A stretch of DNA of 64,000 bases from Pseudomonas sp. JQ170C (GTDB taxonomy: Bacteria > Pseudomonadota > Gammaproteobacteria > Pseudomonadales > Pseudomonadaceae): positions 2,510,501 through 2,574,500 of the forward strand of contig NZ_CP141608.1 of NCBI RefSeq assembly GCF_035581345.1, written 5' to 3'. Shown in pieces: positions 9,941 to 18,536 of this stretch; position 1 is the first letter of the stretch, and every line of letters begins with the position of its first letter. The notes under the pieces are model-generated. The model did no database searches and was not told the DNA's origin. It worked only from the letters and a program-made list of their open reading frames with translations. The translations under genes were made by a program, and so were the position numbers.

Positions 9941-11257
9941 ATGAATAAATACAGTGCAGATATAAAGCGTTGGCGCGTGCAGATCTTTGCCATCACCTGG
10001 ATTGCCTACGCCGCGTTCTACTTCACCCGCAAAGCGTTCTCGGTGGCCAAGCTCGGCATCGGCGAAGACCCCAGTTTTACCCTCGACAAAATGGCCATGG
10101 CCAACCTCGATGCCATCTACCTGGCGGCCTATGCGGTAGGGCAGTTCACCTGGGGCATGCTTGCCGACCGCTTCGGCCCGCGGGTGGTGGTGCTGGGCGG
10201 CCTGGTCATCTCGGCGGCGGCGGCCCTGGTCATGGGCAGCTACGCCACCTTCCCGATCTTCGCGACCTGCATGCTGGTCCAGGGCCTGGCGCAGTCCACC
10301 GGGTGGGCGGGGCTGTGCAAGAACATCGGCAGCTTCTTTCCCTCGTCACAGCGCGGGCGGGTATTGGGGCTGTGGAGTTCATGCTATGCCTTCGGCGGCC
10401 TGGTGGCTTCACCGTTTGCCGGATGGTGGGCCTACACCCTGATCGGTACCTGGCATGCGGCGTTTTTCTCCAGTGCCGCGGTGGTGGCGGTGGTGGCCGT
10501 GCTGTTCTTCTTCCTCCAGCGCAACAAGCCTGAAGACGTCGGCCTGCCCGCGGTAGAGCCGGAGCCTGAAAGCATGGTGCCGGGCAGCACGATCTGCAGC
10601 GTGTGGGCGCCACTGCGCGAGATCCTGCGCAACCGCACGGTGCTGACCCTGGGCCTTGCGTATTTCATGCTCAAGCCTGCGCGCTACGCCATTCTGCTGT
10701 GGGGGCCGGTGATCGTCTTCGAGCAGATGCCCTCGGTGGGCAAGGTGGGTGCGGCGATCATTCCTACCGCGTTCGAGCTGGCCGGCCTGCTGGGCCCGAT
10801 CATGATCGGCCTGGCTTCCGACAAGCTCTTCGGCGCCCGGCGCATGCCGGCCTGTGTCATCAGCCTGCTGGTGCTCACCGTGGTGCTGGCGCTGTTCATG
10901 GGGGCGATGCAAAGCGGCAGCGTGATGCTGGTGGTGGCCCTGCTGTTCGTGATGGGCCTGACCCTGTACGGGCCGGACTCGATGATCAGCGGCGCGGCCG
11001 CCATCGACTTCGGCACGGCCAAGGCCGGTGCCACGGCGGCGGGCTTCGTCAACGGCTGCGGCTCGGTGGGCGCGATCCTCGGTGGGCTGCTGCCGGGCTA
11101 CTTTGATGGCGTCACGGTGTTCATCGTGTTTGCCGCCTGCGCCCTGTTCTCGGCGCTGGTGCTGGTGCCGCACTGGAACAGCCGTCCGGCCACGGCCGAG
11201 CATACCCCGGCGGTCGCACCCAACACCGCCATGGCCATCAAACCCCTGCGTACCTGA
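9941..11257 (+). CDS. MFS transporter, organophosphate:phosphate antiporter type
   Basis: A 438-residue, 12-TM inner-membrane transporter. The N-terminal YAAFYFTRKAFSVAK and the segment GLCKNIGSFFPSSQRGRVLG recall the GlpT/PgtP (OPA) branch of the major facilitator superfamily, in which the conserved Arg binds a phosphate or phosphonate group. The ATG at 9941 has GAGGT upstream; the open frame extends back to 9767 without conserved residues. It precedes the FAD oxidoreductase by 20 bases. With that neighbour and the LysR type, import of an (amino)phosphonate is the best guess; the actual substrate is not shown. Confidence 0.8.
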   Translation: MNKYSADIKRWRVQIFAITWIAYAAFYFTRKAFSVAKLGIGEDPSFTLDKMAMANLDAIYLAAYAVGQFTWGMLADRFGPRVVVLGGLVISAAAALVMGSYATFPIFATCMLVQGLAQSTGWAGLCKNIGSFFPSSQRGRVLGLWSSCYAFGGLVASPFAGWWAYTLIGTWHAAFFSSAAVVAVVAVLFFFLQRNKPEDVGLPAVEPEPESMVPGSTICSVWAPLREILRNRTVLTLGLAYFMLKPARYAILLWGPVIVFEQMPSVGKVGAAIIPTAFELAGLLGPIMIGLASDKLFGARRMPACVISLLVLTVVLALFMGAMQSGSVMLVVALLFVMGLTLYGPDSMISGAAAIDFGTAKAGATAAGFVNGCGSVGAILGGLLPGYFDGVTVFIVFAACALFSALVLVPHWNSRPATAEHTPAVAPNTAMAIKPLRT

Positions 11258-11277
11258 GACTTTCGAGGAACCCGACC

Positions 11278-12669
11278 ATGAGACCCTTCTGGCTGCAACA
11301 GGCGCTGGATCAGGAAGATGCGCCCGCGTGCCCACCACTGGCTGCCGATACCCGTGCCGATGTCTGCATCGTTGGCGGTGGCTATACCGGGTTGTGGACC
11401 GCGCTGATGCTCAAGGAACAGAACCCGGCCCTGGACGTCGTGCTGATCGAAGCCGACATTTGCGGCGCCGGGGCCAGTGGGCGCAACGGGGGTTGTGCGT
11501 TGTCGTGGTCGGCCAAGTATTTCACCCTCGAACGCCTGTTCGGCCTCCAGGAGGCGGTGCGCCTGGTGCAGGCGTCGGAACAGAGCATCCATGCCATCGG
11601 CGACTTTTGCCGTGCCCATGGCATCGATGCCGACTACCGCCTGGACGGCACCCTCTACACCGCCACCAACCGCGCCCAGATGGGCGCCACCGATGGCGTG
11701 ATCGCCGCCCTGGAACGCCAGGGCATCAACTCCTTCCAGCGTTTGCCGGTGGAGCAGGTGCAGCGCATGGCGGGGTCGGCCAAGCACCTGGAAGGCTGGT
11801 TCTCGCCGGCCGCGGCCACGGTGCAGCCGGGCAAACTGGTGCGCGGCTTGCGCCGGGTTGCCTTGCAAAAAGGCGTGCGGATTTATGAAAACACCGCGAT
11901 GACCGGCCTGCAGGAAGGGCCGCAGGCGGTGGTGGAAACCACCCGCGGCGGCGTTCGTGCAGACCGGGTGGTGCTCGCCCTCAATGCCTGGATGGCGCGG
12001 GCCTTCCCGCAGTTCGAGCGCAGTGTGGCGATTGTCTCCAGCGACATGATCATCACCGAGCCACGGCCGGAGCTGCTGGGGCAGATGGGGCTTACCAGCG
12101 GTGTGAGCGTGCTCGATTCACGGATTTTCGTTCACTACTACCACAACACCAGCGATGGCCGGCTGATGCTCGGCAAGGGCGGCAATACCTTTGCCTACGG
12201 CGGGCGGATGCTGCCGGTGTTCGATCAGCCGTCACCCTACGAAGGGCTGCTGCGCCGCAGCCTGGGCGAGTTTTTCCCGAGCCTGGCCCAGGTGCCGGTG
12301 GCCGCCACCTGGAATGGCCCCTCTGACCGCTCCGTCACCGGGTTGCCGTTTTTTGGCAAGCTCGGTGCCCAGGGCAATGTGTTTTATGGCTTTGGTTACT
12401 CGGGCAGTGGGGTGGGCCCGTGTCACATGGGCGGGCAGATCCTCTCGTCGCTGGTACTGGGCGTGGACAACGCCTGGACCCGTTCGCCGCTGGTCAACGG
12501 CCCGCTCGGGTATTTCCCGCCCGAACCGATCCGTTACCTGGGCTCGCTGATGGTGCGCAATGCCATTCGTCGCAAGGAGCAGGCCGAGGACCATGGTCAC
12601 CGGCCGCGGCGCCTGGATGTGCGCCTGGCCCGCTTTGCCGCGGCGGCAGGTAAAGCCGACAAGGCCTGA
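11278..12669 (+). CDS. FAD-dependent aminophosphonate-type oxidoreductase
   Basis: A 463-residue DAO-family flavoprotein. The FAD-binding Rossmann motif is CIVGGGYTGLWTALML at about 30-45, followed by GAGASGRNGG, which contacts the flavin. Length and start (MRPFWLQQAL) match the putative aminophosphonate oxidoreductase family (TIGR03329, from memory). A related characterised enzyme, PbfD, oxidises N-alkylated aminoethylphosphonate. It would release phosphonoacetaldehyde or a similar product from its amine. RBS GAGGAA is 7 bases upstream. No phnW, phnX or phnA-type gene is in the window to use the product. Confidence 0.72.
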   Translation: MRPFWLQQALDQEDAPACPPLAADTRADVCIVGGGYTGLWTALMLKEQNPALDVVLIEADICGAGASGRNGGCALSWSAKYFTLERLFGLQEAVRLVQASEQSIHAIGDFCRAHGIDADYRLDGTLYTATNRAQMGATDGVIAALERQGINSFQRLPVEQVQRMAGSAKHLEGWFSPAAATVQPGKLVRGLRRVALQKGVRIYENTAMTGLQEGPQAVVETTRGGVRADRVVLALNAWMARAFPQFERSVAIVSSDMIITEPRPELLGQMGLTSGVSVLDSRIFVHYYHNTSDGRLMLGKGGNTFAYGGRMLPVFDQPSPYEGLLRRSLGEFFPSLAQVPVAATWNGPSDRSVTGLPFFGKLGAQGNVFYGFGYSGSGVGPCHMGGQILSSLVLGVDNAWTRSPLVNGPLGYFPPEPIRYLGSLMVRNAIRRKEQAEDHGHRPRRLDVRLARFAAAAGKADKA

Positions 12670-12678
12670 GCAGTTTTT

Positions 12679-12708
12679 TTGTCGATTGCCACAACGAGGA
12701 TGTATAAA
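12679..12708 (+). promoter_or_regulatory. possible sigma-70 promoter of the yebC-family gene
   Basis: TTGTCG (12679-12684) and TATAAA (12703-12708) are 18 bases apart, ending 56 bases before the ATG at 12765. Both hexamers are close to consensus. It would separate this gene from the oxidoreductase operon. Confidence 0.4.
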
Positions 12709-12764
12709 CTGCACCCACTTTGCCGGTCGCTACCTGAACCGGCACCTGAAACAAGAGAGTCGAG

Positions 12765-13472
12765 ATGGGCGCACAGTGGAAAGCCAAGCATAGAGAAGCA
12801 GCAGCCAACGCCAAGGGCAAGGTCATGGGCAAGCTGTCCAAAGAGATCCAGATCGCTGCCAAATCCGGCGCTGACCCGGACATGAACCCGCGCTTGCGCC
12901 TGGCGATCGAGCAGGCCAAGAAGGCCTCGATGACCCGCGAGACCCTCGAGCGGGCGATCCGCAAGGGTGCAGGCCTGGATGGCGATGCGGTGCAGTACAC
13001 CCTGGTGACCTATGAAGGCTTTGCCCCGCATCAGGTGCCGCTGATCGTCGAGTGCCTGACCGACAACGTCAACCGCACCGTGGCGCAGATTCGTGTGCTG
13101 TTCCGCAAGGGTCAACTGGGCGCTTCGGGCTCGGTGGCCTGGGACTTCAACCATGTCGGCTTGATCGAAGCGGCGCCGGCCAGCGCTGATGCAGACCCGG
13201 AAATGGCGGCGATCGAAGCCGGTGCGCAGGACTTCGAGGAAGGTGAAGAAGAGGGTTCGACCCTGTTCATCACCGATACCACGGACCTGGATGCCGTGCA
13301 GAAGGCCTTGCCGGAGTTTGGCTTTACCGTGAGCTCGGCGAAGATCGGCTACACGCCGAAGAACCCGGTCAGCGGCTTGAACGACGAACAGATGGCCGAG
13401 GTCGAGGCGTTCCTGCATGCCATTGATGACAACGATGATGTGCAGAACGTTTATGTAGGCCTGGCAGGCTGA
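12765..13472 (+). CDS. YebC/PmpR-family DNA-binding protein
   Basis: A 235-residue member of the YebC/PmpR family, whose members act as transcription regulators and, in some cases, help ribosomes through stall-prone sequences. The three-domain pattern is visible: a basic helical N-terminus (about 1-75, with [25 protein letters not shown]), then [19 protein letters not shown], then an acidic C-terminal alpha/beta domain. The start [17 protein letters not shown] lacks the MAGHSKW motif of canonical YebC, so this is a divergent paralogue, closer in this respect to YeeN. It has its own likely promoter. Confidence 0.85.
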   Translation: MGAQWKAKHREAAANAKGKVMGKLSKEIQIAAKSGADPDMNPRLRLAIEQAKKASMTRETLERAIRKGAGLDGDAVQYTLVTYEGFAPHQVPLIVECLTDNVNRTVAQIRVLFRKGQLGASGSVAWDFNHVGLIEAAPASADADPEMAAIEAGAQDFEEGEEEGSTLFITDTTDLDAVQKALPEFGFTVSSAKIGYTPKNPVSGLNDEQMAEVEAFLHAIDDNDDVQNVYVGLAG

Positions 13473-13492
13473 TTCAACACTTACGGCTGTAT

Positions 13493-13538
13493 CGCGGGGC
13501 AAGCCCGCTCCTACTGGTAGGAGCGGGCTTGCCCCGCG
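13493..13538. repeat. REP palindrome
   Basis: Arms 13493-13514 and 13517-13538 are exact reverse complements (22 bp) around a 2-base loop, with the core GGGCTTGCCCCGC. The same arm sequence recurs at 38860-38929. It lies just downstream of the yebC-family gene and may also stop or stabilise its transcript. Confidence 0.85.
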
Positions 13539-13662
13539 CTGTTTTCCGGTCGCGACATTTGTGCATGTCTGATGAGACTTTAGTCGCCTGGCACCCCGGC
13601 CGTTGATGGCCATAATCGTTATTCGCCCTTTTTAATAACAACAAGCTCAGGGTTCAGTAACG

Positions 13663-15552
13663 ATGACTTATCAGCACAGCCACGCCCACTCCATTGCCGA
13701 CCCCGCCGCTTTCTGGGCCGAACAGGCCGATCGCTTGGCCTGGTACCGCAAGCCGCTCAATACCCTCAGTGAAAATGCCGATGGCACCCATCAGTGGTTT
13801 GCCGACGGGCGCCTGAACAGTTGCTACCTGGCCCTGGATCATCAGATCGAGCAAGGCCGCGGTGAGCAGACGGCGCTGATCTACGACTCGCCGGTGACCG
13901 GCAGCCAGCAATCCTTCACCTATGCCCAGTTGCGCGACGAAGTGGCGCGCCTGGCCGGGTTGCTGCGTTCGCTGGGCGTGGAGAAGGGCGACGGGGTGAT
14001 CATCTACATGCCGATGGTGCCCCAGGCGGCCATGGCGATGCTCGCCTGTGCCCGTATCGGTGCGGTGCACTCGGTGGTGTTTGGCGGCTTTGCTGCCAAC
14101 GAGCTGGCGCTGCGCATCGACGATGCCCGGCCCAAGCTGTTGCTGACGGCCTCCTGCGGGCTGGAGTTCGATCGGGTCATTGAATACAAGCCGCTGGTCG
14201 ACCGCGCCCTGCAACTGGCCAAGCACCAGCCACGCCAGGTGTTGGTGCTGCAGCGGCCCCAGGCCCAGGCGAGCCTGGTCGAAGGCCGCGACCTGGACTG
14301 GCAGGCGGCAGTGGCCGGGGCAAGCCCGGTGGCGCCGGTCGAGCTGGCCGCCGCCGACCCGCTGTACATCATGTATACCTCCGGCACCACCGGCAAACCC
14401 AAGGGCATCGTGCGCGAGAACGGCGGCAATGCCGTGGCCCTGGGCTTTGCCATGCGCCACATCTACGGCATGCAGACCGGTGATGTGTGGTGGGGCATTT
14501 CCGATGTCGGCTGGGTGGTTGGCCATTCGCTGATTGTTTATGGGCCGTTGATGAACGGCTGCACCACGGTGTTCTATGAGGGCAAGCCCATCCGCACCCC
14601 CGACGCCGGCGCCTACTGGCGGGTGGTGGAACAGTACCGGGTCAATGGCCTGTTCTGCGCGCCGACGGCCATGCGTGCGATCCGCAAGGAAGACCCCGAA
14701 GGCGAACTGCTGCGCCGCTACGACCTGAGCTCCCTGCGCCAGTTGTTCCTGGCCGGCGAGAAGCTCGACTCCAGTACCCATCAGTGGCTGGAAAGCACCA
14801 GCGGCAAGACGGTGCACGATCACTGGTGGCAGACCGAAACCGGTTGGCCGGTGACTGCGCCCTGTGTCGGCCTGGACGGCTGTGCTGCGCGACCTGGGTC
14901 GAGCAACCGCGCGGTGCCGGGGTATCACGTGCGCGTGCTGGACGACGAAGGCCAGTTGCTCGGCGCCAACCAGCAAGGCTCCATTGTGATTGCCTTGCCA
15001 CTGCCGCCAGGTTGCAGCCAGACCCTGTGGGGCGATCACCAGCGTTACCTGGACGCCTACCTCACCGCGTATCCCGGCTACTACCACACCGGTGACGGCG
15101 GTTACCTGGATGAAGACGGCTTTGTCTACATCATGGGACGCACCGACGACGTCATCAACGTCTCGGGCCATCGCTTGTCCACCGGTGAAATGGAAGACCT
15201 GGTCGCCCGTCACCCGGCGGTGGCCGAGTGCGCGGTGATTGGCGTGCATGACGAGATCAAGGGGCAGGTGCCCTTGGCCCTGGTGGTGCTCAAGGATGGC
15301 CAGGGCATCAGCGAAACAGCGTTGCAGAGCGAGTTGGTGGCCAGTGTGCGCGAGCAGATCGGCGCCCTGGCGTGCTTCAACCGGGTGCGGGTGGTCAAGC
15401 GCCTGCCCAAGACCCGCTCCGGCAAGATCCTGCGGGCGGTGTTGCGCAAGATCGCCGACCAGCAGCCCTACACGCCGCCTTCTACCCTGGATGATCCGGC
15501 GGTACTGGAGGAAATCGAGGCGGTCCTGGCCAGTCTCGCCCGGGCGGGCTGA
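13663..15552 (+). CDS. prpE: propionyl-CoA synthetase-like acyl-CoA synthetase
   Basis: A 629-residue AMP-forming acyl-CoA synthetase that activates a short-chain acid (propionate, perhaps acetate) with ATP and CoA. Motifs are intact: the P-loop YTSGTTGKPKGIVRE, WWQTETGWPV for substrate and adenine binding, YHTGDGGYLDEDG, and the C-terminal PKTRSGKILR with the catalytic and regulatory Lys. The N-terminal FWAEQADRLAWYRKP matches PrpE/Acs-type enzymes, and the IVRENGG after the P-loop favours PrpE over Acs. It is a single gene with no prp genes nearby, so the physiological acid remains open. Confidence 0.85.
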   Translation: MTYQHSHAHSIADPAAFWAEQADRLAWYRKPLNTLSENADGTHQWFADGRLNSCYLALDHQIEQGRGEQTALIYDSPVTGSQQSFTYAQLRDEVARLAGLLRSLGVEKGDGVIIYMPMVPQAAMAMLACARIGAVHSVVFGGFAANELALRIDDARPKLLLTASCGLEFDRVIEYKPLVDRALQLAKHQPRQVLVLQRPQAQASLVEGRDLDWQAAVAGASPVAPVELAAADPLYIMYTSGTTGKPKGIVRENGGNAVALGFAMRHIYGMQTGDVWWGISDVGWVVGHSLIVYGPLMNGCTTVFYEGKPIRTPDAGAYWRVVEQYRVNGLFCAPTAMRAIRKEDPEGELLRRYDLSSLRQLFLAGEKLDSSTHQWLESTSGKTVHDHWWQTETGWPVTAPCVGLDGCAARPGSSNRAVPGYHVRVLDDEGQLLGANQQGSIVIALPLPPGCSQTLWGDHQRYLDAYLTAYPGYYHTGDGGYLDEDGFVYIMGRTDDVINVSGHRLSTGEMEDLVARHPAVAECAVIGVHDEIKGQVPLALVVLKDGQGISETALQSELVASVREQIGALACFNRVRVVKRLPKTRSGKILRAVLRKIADQQPYTPPSTLDDPAVLEEIEAVLASLARAG

Positions 15553-15559
15553 GGTGCTT

Positions 15560-15589
15560 GGCCTGCCCGGTGATCAGGCCGGGCAGGCC
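15560..15589. other. inverted repeat between convergent prpE and zapE
   Basis: GGCCTGCCCGG (15560-15570) and CCGGGCAGGCC (15579-15589) form an 11-bp stem with an 8-base loop that contains the zapE stop codon. There is no T-tract on either side, so intrinsic termination would be weak, but the place between converging genes fits a transcription-end hairpin. Confidence 0.45.
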
Positions 15590-16686
15590 GAGGCCTGTCG
15601 CTGGCGCAGCTGACCCAGTCGACTGCGGGTGCGCGCAAGGTCCGCGGCCCTGCCAGCCAGGCTCTGCTCAAGCGGCTCGGCGCCGATCAGCACCAGGTGT
15701 TTGTCCTGGTCGTACAGCACATCCACCAGGTTGATGAAGCGTTGCTGGGCAGCAATCGAGCAGTCTTCCAGCCGTGGCAGGCCGTCGATGATCCAGTGCT
15801 CGTAGTGCTGGGCCAGCTCCAGGTAGTCGATTACTGCCGTGGGCTGTTCACAGAGTTCGGCAAAATCAAAACCGACCGTATCTTGCTGGCTGAACCAGGC
15901 GGCCACCTCACGCTTGCCCACTGGAATCTTGACCGGTGCCTCACTCGCGGGCGGCACGCCGAGTGCCTGGCGCTGGGCAAGGCTGCCAGGCCAGAGGTAG
16001 TGCCCCTGGGTGAAGCGTTGTTGGCTGGCGTGGGTGGGCAGGCTGCGATAGTCCTGCTCGCCACCGACCTCCAGCACCTGCATGCGGCTGTTGATCAGGC
16101 GGATCACCGGCTCGAATCGCTGGTGGTAGAGCGGGTTGGGCAGCAGGCCTTCGGGCGCGTAGTTGGAGGTCACCAGGAGGAAGATGCGCCGCGCGAACAA
16201 TGCCTGGAACAGGCGGGTGATCAGCATGGCGTCACCGATGTCGTGGACGTGGAACTCATCGAAGCACAGGACCTGGCACTCATCGAGCAATTGATCGAGG
16301 GTGCAGGCCAGGGCGTCGTCCTGGTGGCGGTGCGCGAACATGCCCTGGTGCAGGCGGGCGAAAAAGTCGTGAAAGTGCAGCCGGCGTTTATGCGCCTGGG
16401 GCAGGGCCTGGAAGAAGCCGTCCAGCAGCCAGCTTTTGCCGCGTCCGACCGCCCCATACAGGTACAGGCTGCGGGCCTGTCCGCTATCGATCCGCGCGGC
16501 TTGGGTTGCGAGGTGCTCGATCACCTGCAATTGCCCGTGGCTGAGGGTGTAACCCTGTGCCGAGGCCTTTTCGGTGAAATGCTGACGAACGGTATCTGCC
16601 AGATCACTGTCGCCGGGTTGCAGGTCATTCCGGCCGTGGGCGAAGGTGCGCAGCGAACGTATCCAGTGAGGCAGCAGGGTCAGCAA
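15574..16686 (-). CDS. zapE: ZapE/AFG1-type ATPase
   Basis: A 370-residue AFG1-family P-loop ATPase. In E. coli ZapE is recruited to the division ring under stress; AFG1 relatives act in mitochondrial quality control. Walker A is GAVGRGKSWLLD and Walker B is VLCFDEFHV, followed by VTSNYAPEGLLPN (sensor 1) and an arginine-finger stretch HQRFEPVIRLI. I place the start at a TTG at 16686 because AAGGAG lies 6 bases upstream; the open frame begins 10 codons earlier. Many Pseudomonas carry a second ZapE near the ribosomal protein genes; this one stands alone, so the division role is an inference from family. Confidence 0.82.
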   Translation of the reverse strand: MLTLLPHWIRSLRTFAHGRNDLQPGDSDLADTVRQHFTEKASAQGYTLSHGQLQVIEHLATQAARIDSGQARSLYLYGAVGRGKSWLLDGFFQALPQAHKRRLHFHDFFARLHQGMFAHRHQDDALACTLDQLLDECQVLCFDEFHVHDIGDAMLITRLFQALFARRIFLLVTSNYAPEGLLPNPLYHQRFEPVIRLINSRMQVLEVGGEQDYRSLPTHASQQRFTQGHYLWPGSLAQRQALGVPPASEAPVKIPVGKREVAAWFSQQDTVGFDFAELCEQPTAVIDYLELAQHYEHWIIDGLPRLEDCSIAAQQRFINLVDVLYDQDKHLVLIGAEPLEQSLAGRAADLARTRSRLGQLRQRQASACPA

Positions 16687-16815
16687 ACAGGGCTCCTTGA
16701 GGGCGTCGGGACTCAAGAAACGGCTTGAGCGAGCGCGGCTAATTTAACCAATCACATCCGTGACGGCCAGCGCTCCCTGCGGCCTGGTGTCTGAATTCCG
16801 GCGCCAAAAAACTGT

Positions 16816-16832
16816 AACTTGCCTGGCAGGTT
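16816..16832. promoter_or_regulatory. near-palindrome upstream of the pilus operon
   Basis: AACTTGCC (16816-16823), one base, then GGCAGGTT (16825-16832): seven of eight positions pair. It lies about 55 bases before the first pilus start codon, where an operator of the operon could be. The regulator is unknown. Confidence 0.3.
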
Positions 16833-16887
16833 CTACTTCGACTGCTACCCTGACTTTCAGATTTATCCTGCTTCAAAGGAAGAAAAT

Positions 16888-17415
16888 GTGAAGGGAAGCT
16901 GTCTGGCAGTGCTGTTCGTGTCGATCATGGCCAACAGCGCAACCGCCGCCGATTTCATGGTTGAAGTCAAAGTGGATGTGCAGCGCGGTTGTGTGCTGAT
17001 CCATCAGCCCCGCGATGCCGGCGCCCAGGCCCTGGGGGTACTGGACTTTGGCAGCACCGCCCGCCTGGATGACCCCGCCGGCCCGCTGAGCAGCCAGTTA
17101 CTTGCCCTGCGCCCACCCCGACTCGAGTGCAACCCCGACACGGCTTACCAGGTCAAGGTCGACGGCGGACAGCATGGTGGGGTGGGTGAAGTGCGCTACC
17201 TGGCCAGCAATCAACCGTCGGCGCGGCCGATTCCCTACCGCTTGTATCAGGACCCGGCCTGGCGCTTGCCATTGCCGGTCAATGTCGCGCAGCACGCCCG
17301 GGTGCCGGATTCAGGCTCGGTGGACTTGCCGCTGTACGCGCGTATCGACCGCCTGGCCCAGGTGCCGCATGTGGGCGGCTACTCGGACCTGCTCAAAGTC
17401 ACCGTGACCTGGTAA
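16888..17415 (+). CDS. Csu-type pilus subunit, spore coat U domain (1)
   Basis: A secreted 175-residue protein with one spore coat U (SCPU) domain, the fold of archaic chaperone-usher pilins. A signal peptide ends at about NSATA/ADF. The domain shows the first Cys of the pilin disulphide (QRGC), the LDFGSTA strand, LECNP with the second Cys, YRLYQD, and a C-terminal beta strand LLKVTVTW, the usual chaperone-recognised end. I chose a GTG start at 16888, 7 bases after AAGGA, because it gives a clean signal peptide; the frame is open back to 16819. It is the first gene of a seven-gene operon. Confidence 0.85.
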   Translation: MKGSCLAVLFVSIMANSATAADFMVEVKVDVQRGCVLIHQPRDAGAQALGVLDFGSTARLDDPAGPLSSQLLALRPPRLECNPDTAYQVKVDGGQHGGVGEVRYLASNQPSARPIPYRLYQDPAWRLPLPVNVAQHARVPDSGSVDLPLYARIDRLAQVPHVGGYSDLLKVTVTW

Positions 17416-17450
17416 GGCCAGGCACGGCGCCTGCTGAAGGAACTGGCCGT

Positions 17451-17984
17451 ATGAAACGACTCCTGCTGTTGAGTGCTGCGCCCTTGATGTTGGTCAGCCC
17501 CGATGCCTTCGCCGCCATGAGCGGGCATGTGCAGGCCCGGCTGGTGATCAGCAGTGCCTGTCAGATCAGTGGCGATCCCGGCGCCGGGGTGGTCGAGTCG
17601 CCCGGTGCGGGGGTGCTCGACTTTGGCAGCCAGGGGCCCAGTTGGACGACGCCGTTGCGCTCGCACCTGGACGAGTCGGCGGGTGATGGCAGCCTGCAGG
17701 TGCGTTGCAACCCCGCCGTGCGGGCCTTCACCGTGAGCATCAATGGCGGTGCCAATGGCGATGGTGCTACCCGGCGCCTGAGCAATGGCCGGGTGCTGAT
17801 TCCCTACGAGCTGTCTGCCGACCCTACCGGGCGCGCCCGCTACGACATCGGCCAGACCCTGAATTTTTCAGTCAGCAGCGGTGCCCACGTACCGATCCCG
17901 ATCTACGGCGCGGTGGTCGCCCACCCCAAGGCGCTGCCGGCCGGCATTTACCGCGACACCCTGATGGTGACCCTGGACTGGTAA
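17451..17984 (+). CDS. Csu-type pilus subunit, spore coat U domain (2)
   Basis: A 177-residue SCPU-domain pilin with a signal peptide cleaved near DAFA/AMSG. It has the paired cysteines (SSACQI and VRCNP), the VLDFGSQ motif, the NGGANGDGATRRLSNG loop shared by these subunits, YELSADP, and the C-terminal strand TLMVTLDW that the chaperone would cap. It follows subunit 1 by 35 bases and precedes subunit 3 by 15. Like the other small subunits it is translocated through the usher and assembled by donor-strand exchange. Confidence 0.87.
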   Translation: MKRLLLLSAAPLMLVSPDAFAAMSGHVQARLVISSACQISGDPGAGVVESPGAGVLDFGSQGPSWTTPLRSHLDESAGDGSLQVRCNPAVRAFTVSINGGANGDGATRRLSNGRVLIPYELSADPTGRARYDIGQTLNFSVSSGAHVPIPIYGAVVAHPKALPAGIYRDTLMVTLDW

Positions 17985-17999
17985 CACAAGGAGTGACTC

Positions 18000-18533
18000 A
18001 TGCATCCGTACATTTCCCGCTTCATCTTCGCCGGCGTCGGCCTGGCGCTGTGCAGCCAGGCGCAGGCCGGCACGGTAACCGGCAACATCAACGCCACCCT
18101 GACGCTGATCGCCAGTTGCCAGGTCAATGGCGGTAGCGGCAACACCGGGCAGGACTTCGGTACCCTGGATTTCGGCACCCAGGAGGCCTTGTTCACCACG
18201 GCGAACGCGCAGGTGCTGGGCGGTGCCGGTGGCGCAATGCGCATCCTCTGCTCCAGCGGCACGATACCGGCGATCAAGGTGAGCAGCGGGGCCAACGACA
18301 ACCAGTCCGCCGGCGGCACCCGGGCACTGGCCGACGGTAACGGCAACTACGTGCCTTACGACTTTTATACCGACGCAGGTCGTACCCAGTTGCTGCCCAT
18401 CGACGGGGTGATCACCTTGCCGACCAGTACCGGCGTGGAGCAGACGGTGGACCTTTACGGCCAGGCCGTTGGCAAGCCGGGGCTGCCGGCCGGGGCGTAC
18501 ACCGATACGGTGGCGGTCGAGCTGAGTTTCTGA
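18000..18533 (+). CDS. Csu-type pilus subunit, spore coat U domain (3), possible major pilin
   Basis: A 177-residue SCPU pilin. The signal peptide ends at SQAQA/GTVTG. The mature part starts with TVTGNINATLTLIASCQVNGG, recalling CsuA/B-type major pilins in which the N-terminal strand is the donor strand. Further landmarks are TLDFGTQ, MRILCSS (second Cys), YDFYTDAGRT and the end DTVAVELSF. The region is rich in Gly, Thr and small residues. It precedes subunit 4 by only 3 bases, so the two are translationally coupled. Calling it the major pilin is inference from similarity alone. Confidence 0.87.
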   Translation: MHPYISRFIFAGVGLALCSQAQAGTVTGNINATLTLIASCQVNGGSGNTGQDFGTLDFGTQEALFTTANAQVLGGAGGAMRILCSSGTIPAIKVSSGANDNQSAGGTRALADGNGNYVPYDFYTDAGRTQLLPIDGVITLPTSTGVEQTVDLYGQAVGKPGLPAGAYTDTVAVELSF

Positions 18534-18536
18534 GCC

